A stretch of DNA of 64,000 nt from SKUL01 sp964487545 (GTDB lineage Bacteria; Bacteroidota; Bacteroidia; Flavobacteriales_D; SKUL01): assembly GCA_964487545.1 (NCBI GenBank), contig CAZARI010000002.1, positions 1 through 64,000 of the forward strand. The letters are read 5' to 3'. Below, one piece after another: positions 1-7,439 of the stretch. Every line of letters begins with the position of its first letter. Position 1 is the stretch's first letter. The notes beneath the pieces were generated by a model, which worked only from the letters and a program-made list of their open reading frames with translations, was not told the DNA's origin and did no database searches. The translations under genes and the position numbers were made by a program.

Positions 1-78
1 ACATCAGCATGTCGCAAAGCTGTTTCAAGGCTTTGTGACTTCGAGTCACACACGTATCGGGGCTAAAAAATCGTATAA
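1..78 (+). promoter_or_regulatory. Probable CRISPR leader end
   Basis: This stretch precedes the first CRISPR repeat and contains no repeat where one would be expected a unit further left, so it is probably the repeat-proximal end of the leader. It holds two possible hairpins: TGTGACT (34-40) with AGTCACA (44-50) around a 3-nt loop, and CAAAGC (15-20) with GCTTTG (30-35). They overlap by two bases and so could be alternative folds. The leader assignment follows from the array orientation and is an inference. Confidence 0.5.
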
Positions 79-850
79 CTCTCCGAGCACCTTCCAGATA
101 AATTAGGATTGAAACCATTCATAAAAAGTTGAAGCGGTTCAGCCCGTATTTCTCTCCGAGCACCTTCCAGATAAATTAGGATTGAAACGCTGCTCGGTGC
201 GGTATTCGCTGGCAGGGGCGTACTCTCTCCGAGCACCTTCCAGATAAATTAGGATTGAAACCAACTAGGTTATCTCGTTTGATTTTGTAAGGTTCAAGGT
301 CTCTCCGAGCACCTTCCAGATAAATTAGGATTGAAACCCGATGCTATTCGCCAAATGCGCGAAGAAACCGGCACTCTCCGAGCACCTTCCAGATAAATTA
401 GGATTGAAACAGAGAAGCAGTACCCCTGATGCCATACCACCAATCGTCTCTCCGAGCACCTTCCAGATAAATTAGGATTGAAACACTACGGTAATCTGCC
501 GCGCATTTCCATTAAAGACACTCTCCGAGCACCTTCCAGATAAATTAGGATTGAAACCTCCATGAGCTTGTAGTTGCCTTCTTCGGCGTCCAGCTCTCCG
601 AGCACCTTCCAGATAAATTAGGATTGAAACTTTCCCTTGCCTGTAATACGTATCACCATCCGCTCACCTCTCCGAGCACCTTCCAGATAAATTAGGATTG
701 AAACATTTAACGCACCATAACAATAAATAAAATGAATAGCCTCTCCGAGCACCTTCCAGATAAATTAGGATTGAAACCTCCATTCGTTATACTTCCGTAA
801 TTCCAATTCACTCCTCTCCGAGCACCTTCCAGATAAATTAGGATTGAACC
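79..850 (+). CRISPR. CRISPR array, 11 repeats of 37 nt and 10 spacers
   Basis: Repeats start at 79, 152, 225, 301, 374, 448, 521, 594, 668, 741 and 814. Each begins CTCTCCGAGCACC and ends GGATTGAAAC. Spacers are 36-39 nt (mostly 36) and all different. The repeat end ATTGAAAC matches the 8-nt 5' handle typical of Cas6-processed type I and type III systems, so the array should be transcribed on the + strand with its leader to the left. The last repeat (814-850) has lost the exact terminal sequence (GAACC instead of GAAAC), as usual for the trailer end. No cas gene is present in the window; any would lie further left. The subtype cannot be decided from the repeat alone. Confidence 0.97.
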
Positions 851-1133
851 CGAGGCCAGTGCGGCTGATGTGATGAGTAACCTTCACTTTCATGGTTCGG
901 ATCAAGGAATTGCTGCTTTTAACGGTATTCAAAGGCGAATTTTAAGTTTTTGCCAATCCGGACGGCGTCAACCGAAAGAGGCGATCCCGTCTGCGGTGGG
1001 GTCAAGTCGTACGGCGTCAACCGAAGGAATGACCCGTCCGCGTTTGGAGAAGACTTCCTTCCGATTTGAGAAAATAAAGTGGCCGTTCGCTACCACAGCG
1101 CGATCAGGTCCGACGGACGCTGATCGGTTGCGG
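821..1133. repeat. First copy of a 313-bp direct duplication at the CRISPR trailer
   Basis: This segment begins inside the last CRISPR repeat and is identical, as far as I can read it, to 1203-1515 (offset 382). Inside it a 15-mer ACGGCGTCAACCGAA occurs twice (962-976 and 1011-1025), and CGGACGG (959-965) can pair with CCGTCCG (1034-1040). No convincing protein is encoded; the open frames here carry no recognisable domain and are copied with the duplication. Confidence 0.9.
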
Positions 1134-1202
1134 CTACAAACTCCTCAGCCACAACAGGGATTCCTGTCCATTTCCATTTGTTAGGTAAATTCTCTCCGCG
1201 AG
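1134..1202. other. Spacer between the duplicated trailer copies, with a rebuilt repeat start
   Basis: This is 69 bp of unique sequence between the two copies. Its last bases (1192-1198) are CTCTCCG, the first seven bases of the CRISPR repeat, followed by CGAG. The second copy therefore starts with a nearly complete repeat that carries a 4-nt insertion. No gene is visible. Confidence 0.6.
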
Positions 1203-1515
1203 AGCACCTTCCAGATAAATTAGGATTGAACCCGAGGCCAGTGCGGCTGATGTGATGAGTAACCTTCACTTTCATGGTTCGGATCAAGGAATTGCTGCTT
1301 TTAACGGTATTCAAAGGCGAATTTTAAGTTTTTGCCAATCCGGACGGCGTCAACCGAAAGAGGCGATCCCGTCTGCGGTGGGGTCAAGTCGTACGGCGTC
1401 AACCGAAGGAATGACCCGTCCGCGTTTGGAGAAGACTTCCTTCCGATTTGAGAAAATAAAGTGGCCGTTCGCTACCACAGCGCGATCAGGTCCGACGGAC
1501 GCTGATCGGTTGCGG
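1203..1515. repeat. Second copy of the 313-bp direct duplication
   Basis: This is identical to 821-1133, including the mutated repeat end GAACC. It carries another partial CRISPR repeat (about 1203-1232) that is not followed by a normal spacer and repeat. The remaining 1516-1603 stretch shows no gene. Confidence 0.9.
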
Positions 1516-1603
1516 GTTCAAGTTCGTCAAACTCATCCTGAATTTCCGCACTTTTTCAACGTATGCGCAACAAAAACTGCAGACATGCCACAGCCTTAAA
1601 ACT

Positions 1604-1632
1604 AAAAAGCGGCTGCATTTTCACGCAGCCGC
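1604..1632 (-). terminator. Intrinsic terminator of the MORN protein gene
   Basis: GCGGCTGC (1609-1616) and GCAGCCGC (1625-1632) form a perfect 8-bp stem with an 8-nt loop. Five A on the + strand (1604-1608) give a U-tract on the minus strand, directly after the stop codon region of the minus-strand gene. Confidence 0.85.
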
Positions 1633-1660
1633 TGACAAACCTGTTCAGAGCAGGTTTTGG

Positions 1661-2569
1661 TTATAAATCATCTTCGGTGATGGGCGCAGTGCCAATATAC
1701 ACCCCTTCGCGGTATATTTCAATTTTCTCGATGATACCATTTGTATCATACCGCTTCCATTTGCCATTCCACAAGCGGCCATCGCGAAACTCGCCGACCT
1801 GTGAAACTTGCCGGTTCTTATTATACAAAACATTGCGACCATTGTGCCTAAAAACTTCCAGGTTTGGCTTGTCCTCCGTGTTGCGAACAGAATAGCGCTT
1901 TTCCTCTGGGGCTGAGCGAACAAAGTCCTCCTGACGCACCTCCGTAGGCATTGGGAATTTCTCTACCGTTCCCTGCTCTACTACCCCATTGCTAAGCATC
2001 TTACGCTCCATTAATGCGCCATTCGGATAATACCGCTTCATTTCTCCCTCCTCCAGGCCGTCAACAATTTCAACTTGCAGCTCCACGTTGCCGTTTTCAT
2101 AATAATACAACTGGGTTCCTGTACGGAGCCCGTAGTCGGTAAAGGAAAACTCCTGCGACACTTTTCCATTGAGATGATATCGTTTAAAAGAGCCGGTATT
2201 TCGTTCTCGAATCCAATTGCCGTCTTCCTGCACGCCTCCTGTGGGATAAAACAATTTATACGGCCCATGCGGACGATTGTTCACGTAGGTAATCTCGCTG
2301 TTCAGGTTGCCGTTGGTATAATATTTTTTCCAAACTCCCTCACGCTTATTGGCCAGATAGGTTCCCTCTTCAACTTTTTGCCCTGGTTTGTATTTGGCTG
2401 AACTTACCATTTCACCGGTGATGATCCAGTGTCCGGTTTTGAGACCATTTTCGTCGTATTGATTTACCGCATCAACCGCAACTTCCGAGGCCTGAGCGGG
2501 AAGCAAATTCAACCCCAGCAAAACGGATGCAATCAAAATCAATGAAAATCGCAGCATGTATGTTGTCAT
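1661..2569 (-). CDS. Secreted MORN/YwqK-type repeat protein
   Basis: This encodes about 302 residues. An N-terminal signal peptide (hydrophobic run LILIASVLLGL, then an Ala-Gln-Ala site) indicates export to the periplasm or outer membrane. The body is a series of MORN-variant units of the YwqK type, with repeated G-x-W-x-x-Y-Y-x-x-G-N patterns between residues 45 and 190, then a less regular C-terminal part ending with another YDTNG unit. Family members are widespread in Bacteroidota and are often named toxin-antitoxin proteins only by homology; a real antitoxin role is not supported here. I chose the ATG at 2569 over an upstream GTG because it places the signal peptide properly. It stands alone, followed by its own terminator. 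A larger relative lies at 55780-57375. Confidence 0.8.
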   Translation of the reverse strand: MTTYMLRFSLILIASVLLGLNLLPAQASEVAVDAVNQYDENGLKTGHWIITGEMVSSAKYKPGQKVEEGTYLANKREGVWKKYYTNGNLNSEITYVNNRPHGPYKLFYPTGGVQEDGNWIRERNTGSFKRYHLNGKVSQEFSFTDYGLRTGTQLYYYENGNVELQVEIVDGLEEGEMKRYYPNGALMERKMLSNGVVEQGTVEKFPMPTEVRQEDFVRSAPEEKRYSVRNTEDKPNLEVFRHNGRNVLYNKNRQVSQVGEFRDGRLWNGKWKRYDTNGIIEKIEIYREGVYIGTAPITEDDL

Positions 2570-2602
2570 TTTGTGCACGTGTACGCAGCGAATGGGGATA
2601 GG

Positions 2603-3556
2603 TTACCGGTTATATCTGTTTCGCAATTGCTTTAACATTTCTTCTGTCATACTACCCAAATCAAAAGCAGGTTTCCAGCCCCAGTCTTCATGCGCATCGC
2701 TATCGTCAACCCAGTTGGGCCAGTTGGCAGCAATTTCGTTGCGAAAATCAGGTTCGTAATTCATTTCAAAGTCCGGAATAAACTTTTTAATCGACGCCGC
2801 AATTTCATCCGGACAAAAGCTCATGCCCGAAATATTGTAAGCTGTTCGCAATTTTACTTGCTCAGCAGGCGCTTCCATAATCTGCAGCGTGGCCCTTATC
2901 GCATCGTCCATATACATCATCGGGAGATAACGGTCGGCCTGAATAAACGACGTATATTTTTTGTGTTGCAATGCTTCGTGATAAATATGAACAGCGTAAT
3001 CGGTTGTTCCTCCGCCGGGCGCCGATTTATGACTGATTAGTCCCGGATAACGCACCGAGCGCACATCCACCCCGTATTGTCGATGGTAGTATTCACACCA
3101 GCTTTCGCCAGCCACCTTGCTAATTCCGTAAACCGTTGTGGGCTCAAGTACTGTGTGCTGTGGTGTGTTTTGCTGCGGACTTCTCGGGCCAAAAACCGCA
3201 ATAGAACTCGGCCAAAACAATTTATTGATTTTGCCTTCGCGCGCCATTTCCAAACAGTGAAACAGGGTCTGCATATTTAGCTCCCATCCTATCATGGGTT
3301 GTTTCTCTGCTGTAGCCGAAAGCATGGCCACGAGGTGATAAACCGTATCCACATTTTGCTCGGCAATAACGCGCTCAATGGCTTCGCGATTCATGGCGTC
3401 GAGCCGCAGGTACGCTCCTCCTTTCAACGATTCTGGGCATTCCGCTTTGAGGTCGGTGGCAATTACCCGATCATCGCCATAACGACTTCGCAATTCGGCA
3501 GCCAAATCTGAACCGATTTGACCTCCCGCCCCAAGGATTAAAATTCTACTCTCCAT
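2603..3556 (-). CDS. NAD-dependent L-threonine 3-dehydrogenase (SDR type)
   Basis: The predicted enzyme oxidises L-threonine to 2-amino-3-oxobutyrate, feeding glycine and acetyl-CoA formation in the cytoplasm. The 317-residue protein is an extended short-chain dehydrogenase resembling nucleotide-sugar epimerases: the Rossmann motif GAGGQIG is at residues 9-15, the Ser of WPSS is near 117 and the catalytic pair is Tyr143/Lys147 (YGISK). The length and the region around residues 155-170 fit the epimerase-like threonine dehydrogenases known from Bacteroidota rather than sugar epimerases. The partner 2-amino-3-ketobutyrate CoA ligase is not in the window. A sugar-nucleotide epimerase is the alternative. 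It is divergent from hmgA. Confidence 0.82.
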   Translation of the reverse strand: MESRILILGAGGQIGSDLAAELRSRYGDDRVIATDLKAECPESLKGGAYLRLDAMNREAIERVIAEQNVDTVYHLVAMLSATAEKQPMIGWELNMQTLFHCLEMAREGKINKLFWPSSIAVFGPRSPQQNTPQHTVLEPTTVYGISKVAGESWCEYYHRQYGVDVRSVRYPGLISHKSAPGGGTTDYAVHIYHEALQHKKYTSFIQADRYLPMMYMDDAIRATLQIMEAPAEQVKLRTAYNISGMSFCPDEIAASIKKFIPDFEMNYEPDFRNEIAANWPNWVDDSDAHEDWGWKPAFDLGSMTEEMLKQLRNRYNR

Positions 3557-3606
3557 GTTCTATTATCACTGATTGTGGACTATGTTTGCCTGTTAAAACA
3601 GATGCA

Positions 3607-3614
3607 CAAAGCTA
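3607..3614 (-). promoter_or_regulatory. Candidate -7 element for threonine dehydrogenase
   Basis: The minus strand reads TAGCTTTG, an exact match to the Bacteroidota -7 consensus TAnnTTTG, about 50 bp before the start codon. No clear -33 TTG is seen at the usual spacing. Confidence 0.45.
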
Positions 3615-3665
3615 TTAATTCTTTGTTTTGTGACTTTTGATCACCACATTTTATTGCGCGGTTGT

Positions 3666-3673
3666 TAACTTTG
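3666..3673 (+). promoter_or_regulatory. Candidate -7 element for hmgA
   Basis: TAACTTTG matches the TAnnTTTG consensus and lies 89 bp before the hmgA start. It faces away from the threonine dehydrogenase element in the same 206-bp divergent intergenic region. Confidence 0.45.
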
Positions 3674-3762
3674 AAAAACCGGTTAAGCCATAACCTGACG
3701 GAGATCATTTTAACTGAAAATAATCCGGTTTATCTTCGTCGTGAAACATAAACTACAGCACC

Positions 3763-4920
3763 ATGCCTTTTTATCAAAAACTCGGTAAAATTCCGCACAA
3801 GCGTCACACTATTTTCCGCAAAGAAAACGGCGACCTTCATTATGAACAACTTTTCGGCACTGTTGGTTTCGATGGGATGTCTTCTTTATTATATCACCTG
3901 CACCGGCCCACCATGGTGAAACAGGTGCTTGAATCGATTGATGTAACGCCCGAAATCGCTGTCGACCGAAATATGAAGTCGCGCAGTCTCTCAGGGTTTA
4001 ACATCTCCCCAGCAGATGACTTTCTCAAAAGCCGGGTGCCTGTGCTTGTCAACAGTGACATCAGTATTCAATTGGCTTCACCCAAAAAATCGCTGCGTGA
4101 ATATTTTTACAAAAATGCCGATTGTGATGAAGTGCTCTTCATTCACGAAGGAACCGGCACACTGCGGACAATGCTCGGAAACATTGAGTTTTCATACGGC
4201 GACTATCTTGTGATTCCGCGTGGAATGATTTACCAGATTGATTTTAATGACCAAAACAACCGTCTGCTGGCCGTGGAATCCCAGCGACCGATATACACCC
4301 CCAAACGTTATCGCAACTGGTTTGGCCAATTGCTCGAGCACTCACCGTTTTGCGAACGCGACATTCGTCCACCATCCGCACTCGAAGTATTTGACGAAAA
4401 AGGTGATTTCTTGGTTAAGGTGAAAAAAGAGAATATGATTCACCAATATGTCTATGCGTCTCATCCATTTGACGTGGTGGGCTGGGATGGATACAACTAT
4501 CCCTATGCCTTTTCTATTCACGATTTTGAACCCATCACCGGACGTGTGCACCAGCCACCTCCCGTGCATCAAACTTTTGAAACCGATGCCTTTGTAATCT
4601 GCTCCTTCGTTCCGCGACTATACGACTATCACCCCGAAGCCATTCCGGCACCATACAACCATAGCAACATCGACTCTGACGAAATGCTGTATTATGTGGA
4701 TGGTGATTTCATGAGCCGCAACAAGATCGACAAAGGACAGATTACGCTTCATCCAGCCGGCATTCCGCACGGCCCGCATCCAAGAGCTTATGAACGCAGC
4801 ATCGGTAAAAAAGACACAACAGAGCTTGCGGTAATGATCGACACTTTCCGACCGCTGCAAATTACCAAACAAGCACTGGCCATTGAAGATCCCGACTATT
4901 GGGCAAGTTGGACGGAATAA
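3763..4920 (+). CDS. hmgA: Homogentisate 1,2-dioxygenase
   Basis: This Fe(II) enzyme opens the ring of homogentisate to maleylacetoacetate in tyrosine and phenylalanine degradation. The 385-residue protein has the cupin fold pattern of the family. The C-terminal HPAGIPHGPHP segment (His330, His336) matches the metal-site region, and EVLFIHEGTG at about residue 127 is the first cupin strand motif. At 385 residues it is shorter than the roughly 430-440 of proteobacterial and animal enzymes, as expected of the Bacteroidota branch. It is followed 172 bp downstream by hppD, which makes the homogentisate substrate. Maleylacetoacetate isomerase and fumarylacetoacetase are not in the window. Confidence 0.93.
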   Translation: MPFYQKLGKIPHKRHTIFRKENGDLHYEQLFGTVGFDGMSSLLYHLHRPTMVKQVLESIDVTPEIAVDRNMKSRSLSGFNISPADDFLKSRVPVLVNSDISIQLASPKKSLREYFYKNADCDEVLFIHEGTGTLRTMLGNIEFSYGDYLVIPRGMIYQIDFNDQNNRLLAVESQRPIYTPKRYRNWFGQLLEHSPFCERDIRPPSALEVFDEKGDFLVKVKKENMIHQYVYASHPFDVVGWDGYNYPYAFSIHDFEPITGRVHQPPPVHQTFETDAFVICSFVPRLYDYHPEAIPAPYNHSNIDSDEMLYYVDGDFMSRNKIDKGQITLHPAGIPHGPHPRAYERSIGKKDTTELAVMIDTFRPLQITKQALAIEDPDYWASWTE

Positions 4921-5049
4921 TCTCCGAACAGCCAAGAATATGACCTGCATCGGTGTTGAATTGAAGCCAAGCAAAGAAGCGTGCCATAGTGTCAACCTTG
5001 TTCAGCAGATCAGAACAACCAACCAGAAAACACTTTCCTGATTGTTGGC

Positions 5050-5057
5050 TACCTTTG
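5050..5057 (+). promoter_or_regulatory. Candidate -7 element for hppD
   Basis: TACCTTTG matches TAnnTTTG exactly and lies 35 bp before the ATG at 5093. It suggests that hppD has its own promoter rather than relying only on read-through from hmgA. Confidence 0.5.
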
Positions 5058-5092
5058 CAAATACATTTACACATCACTTCAACAATATCATT

Positions 5093-6241
5093 ATGGAAAA
5101 GGAACTAAAAAACGTAGAATATGGAACTGAAAAGATTTTTGAAGGAGCGCAAGACTTCCTCCCGCTTCTCGGAACCGACTATGTTGAATTTTATGTTGGC
5201 AACGCCAAGCAGGCTGCACACTACTATAAAACCGCTTTCGGATTTCAGTCACTGGCTTATGCAGGTTTGGAAACCGGTGTTCGCGATCGTGCATCATACG
5301 TTCTGCAGCAGGGAAAAATCAGATTGGTGCTTACCACGGCTTTGAACAGCGAATCTCCTATTGGTGAACACGTAAAAAAACACGGAGATGGTGTGAAAAT
5401 AGTTGCGCTCTGGGTTGAAGACGCCACAGCATCCTACGAAGAAACCGTTAAGCGTGGTGCTAAGCCATTCATGGAGCCCACTACCGAAAAAGACGAACAC
5501 GGCGAGGTGGTACGGTCTGGAATATACACCTACGGCGAAACCGTTCACTTGTTTGTAGAGCGCAAAAATTACAACGGTACTTTTTTGCCGGGATATCAAT
5601 CCTTGGAATCTGATTATAACCCCGAGTCGGTCGGTCTGAAATTCATCGACCACATGGTAGGTAATGTAGACTGGGGACAAATGAATACTTGGGTAAAATG
5701 GTACGAAGACGTTATGGGCTTTGTCAACTTTTTGTCGTTCGACGACAAGCAGATTCACACCGAATATTCGGCGCTGATGAGTAAGGTCATGTCGAACGGA
5801 AACGGACGGATCAAATTCCCGATTAATGAGCCCGCAGAGGGGAAAAAGAGATCACAGATAGAAGAATATATCGACTTTTATGAAGGTCCCGGCGTGCAGC
5901 ACATTGCCGTTGCTACTGACGACATTATCGACACGGTAACCAAACTGCGCAGCCGTGGAGTAGAATTTTTGTCGGCACCTCCTCAGTCATACTACGATGA
6001 GATTCCATCGCGTGTAGGTGAGATCAACGAAGACCTCAAGGCTTTACAGCAACTTGGCATTATGATCGACTGCGATGAAGAGGGCTACCTGCTTCAGATC
6101 TTTACCAAACCGGTAGAAGACCGTCCCACGCTGTTTTACGAAATCATCCAGCGAATGGGAGCAAAAGGCTTTGGTGCCGGAAACTTTAAGGCTCTGTTCG
6201 AGTCAATTGAACGCGAACAAGAGCGCAGAGGCACATTATAA
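5093..6241 (+). CDS. hppD: 4-hydroxyphenylpyruvate dioxygenase
   Basis: The enzyme converts 4-hydroxyphenylpyruvate to homogentisate, the step before HmgA. The 382-residue protein has two vicinal-oxygen-chelate halves. The expected Fe(II) ligands are visible in the C-terminal half: His in IDHMVGN, His in VQHIAVATDD and Glu in LFYEIIQR near the end. The ATG at 5093 (MEKELKNVEYG) is used because the sequence before it is the promoter region, not coding. The strong terminator at 6268 ends the hmgA-hppD unit. Confidence 0.95.
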   Translation: MEKELKNVEYGTEKIFEGAQDFLPLLGTDYVEFYVGNAKQAAHYYKTAFGFQSLAYAGLETGVRDRASYVLQQGKIRLVLTTALNSESPIGEHVKKHGDGVKIVALWVEDATASYEETVKRGAKPFMEPTTEKDEHGEVVRSGIYTYGETVHLFVERKNYNGTFLPGYQSLESDYNPESVGLKFIDHMVGNVDWGQMNTWVKWYEDVMGFVNFLSFDDKQIHTEYSALMSKVMSNGNGRIKFPINEPAEGKKRSQIEEYIDFYEGPGVQHIAVATDDIIDTVTKLRSRGVEFLSAPPQSYYDEIPSRVGEINEDLKALQQLGIMIDCDEEGYLLQIFTKPVEDRPTLFYEIIQRMGAKGFGAGNFKALFESIEREQERRGTL

Positions 6242-6267
6242 CATTCACGTATAATGCAACATAAGAG

Positions 6268-6296
6268 CCGCGTCAGATTTTCTGATGCGGTTTTTT
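6268..6296 (+). terminator. Intrinsic terminator after hppD
   Basis: CCGCGTCAGA pairs with TCTGATGCGG (one G-U) around a TTT loop, followed by six T. It sits 26 bp after the hppD stop and just before the 3' end of the opposing gene. Confidence 0.92.
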
Positions 6297-6297
6297 A

Positions 6298-7383
6298 TTA
6301 CCAGTGAAAACCCAGCCGAACATCCAGAAACTCGGCCACATGACGATGTGCTTTCAGGCTGGTGCCGATCGATACCCTGTTGGCAAAGACATAGCTGATG
6401 GTCCATCGGTGATACAGCGGATCGTGATAGCGGTAGTTATCCAGAACATAAACACCGATTTGCTGTGAGAATATCACTTTACCGAAAAGAAAATCATGGC
6501 CTATCAACAACGCTGCACGATGTGCGCTGGCATCCTGTCCGTTCCACTCAATGCGGCGCTCATGCTCTTGGTGATAGTGCCACTCTGCGCCGCCCGAAAT
6601 ACCGTGAACCACACCCACTTTTCTCGAAACCGTAGCCATTGCACCGTATGCAAGAAAGCTTTCCTTTTTGTCAAACTCGCGAGTGGTATACGCTCCGAAA
6701 AACGCCACTCGTTTTAACCATTTTTGTTCCGTGGCAGACAAAGCTCTTTTTGGGCGGGGCTGAGGCGAAGCGTAATTCAGCAAATGAAGGTAGGCCACCG
6801 AAACATTTGGCCAATTGATTCCTTTATTGGGTTCCTTAACTCCGCCGTTGGAAATATGATGGTAAGCACCGCGAACCGAAACAACGGCCGATTCACCGAT
6901 AAAAACATTCACGCCAAGTTGCAATTGCAGAAAAGCATTTACCGGCAAGCTATAACTCTGATTATCGGGGTTTTTATGCGCATGATACGGATTGGTTGAA
7001 TAAGCAAATCCGGCGGCGCCGCGAATCACCGGACTCCACTTTTTAAACGGTAAAAACACGTGTTCCAAAAAATAACTGGCGTGTACCCCCTGACCGAGCA
7101 CCCAGTTATCGTAATTGGTGTAACCCACAATAAATCCTGTTGTTGGATAGCAATGACAGGTGTTCCAGGCATCGCTGCTCAGATTTCTGAAGGAATATTC
7201 CAGTTCAAATCCAAAGGGTACCGATCCGGTCGTGTTTTCCACATCGGCAGAATGCGCATAGATACTTCCTGCGTTCAGATGAACACCAAAATGCTGGTAA
7301 TTTTCCTTTTTTTCAGGTAAATCCTGTGCAACAAAAGCAACCGGAATCAACAGAAAGACCAACGATATCGTTCGCAGAGGCAT
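6298..7383 (-). CDS. Acyloxyacyl hydrolase / PagL-like lipid A 3-O-deacylase
   Basis: The 361-residue protein has a signal peptide (LVFLLIPVAFVAQ) and alternating beta-barrel sequence. The motif H-H-I-S-N-G-G at residues 175-181, followed by EPNKGIN, is the catalytic His-x-Ser-Asn signature of the PagL family found in Bacteroidota acyloxyacyl hydrolases. The predicted role is removal of an ester-linked acyl chain from lipid A in the outer membrane. It is about twice the length of proteobacterial PagL: a PagL-type barrel occupies roughly residues 30-205 and a second beta-rich half follows, as is usual in the Bacteroidota members. It lies between hppD (convergent) and aspS (same strand, 56-bp gap). 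The acyl chain specificity cannot be told. Confidence 0.75.
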   Translation of the reverse strand: MPLRTISLVFLLIPVAFVAQDLPEKKENYQHFGVHLNAGSIYAHSADVENTTGSVPFGFELEYSFRNLSSDAWNTCHCYPTTGFIVGYTNYDNWVLGQGVHASYFLEHVFLPFKKWSPVIRGAAGFAYSTNPYHAHKNPDNQSYSLPVNAFLQLQLGVNVFIGESAVVSVRGAYHHISNGGVKEPNKGINWPNVSVAYLHLLNYASPQPRPKRALSATEQKWLKRVAFFGAYTTREFDKKESFLAYGAMATVSRKVGVVHGISGGAEWHYHQEHERRIEWNGQDASAHRAALLIGHDFLFGKVIFSQQIGVYVLDNYRYHDPLYHRWTISYVFANRVSIGTSLKAHRHVAEFLDVRLGFHW

Positions 7384-7439
7384 ATCCCTAAATTAGAAAA
7401 CTTCGGGTGATGAGCGGCCGCTGCTTGTCGGCTTTATTC

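Noticed and set aside
1090..1314. A minus-strand frame spanning the junction of the duplicated segments
   Set aside because: It crosses a CRISPR repeat fragment and has no family resemblance; treated as chance.
870..1599. Two open frames (870-1184 and 1252-1599) sharing their first 86 or so residues
   Set aside because: They arise from the 313-bp duplication, run into unrelated sequence, have no recognisable domain and no promoter or plausible start context.
1638..1656. A second hairpin AACCTG/CAGGTT as a + strand terminator of the CRISPR transcript
   Set aside because: The stem has only 6 bp and the following T-run is short; too weak to call.
1..1660. A type II CRISPR locus with a tracrRNA in the duplicated trailer
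   Set aside because: The repeat ends in ATTGAAAC as in Cas6 systems, and I saw no anti-repeat apart from direct-orientation repeat fragments.
1661..2569. Calling the MORN-repeat genes antitoxins of toxin-antitoxin pairs
   Set aside because: Both have signal peptides and no toxin gene is adjacent, so the common database name is not supported.
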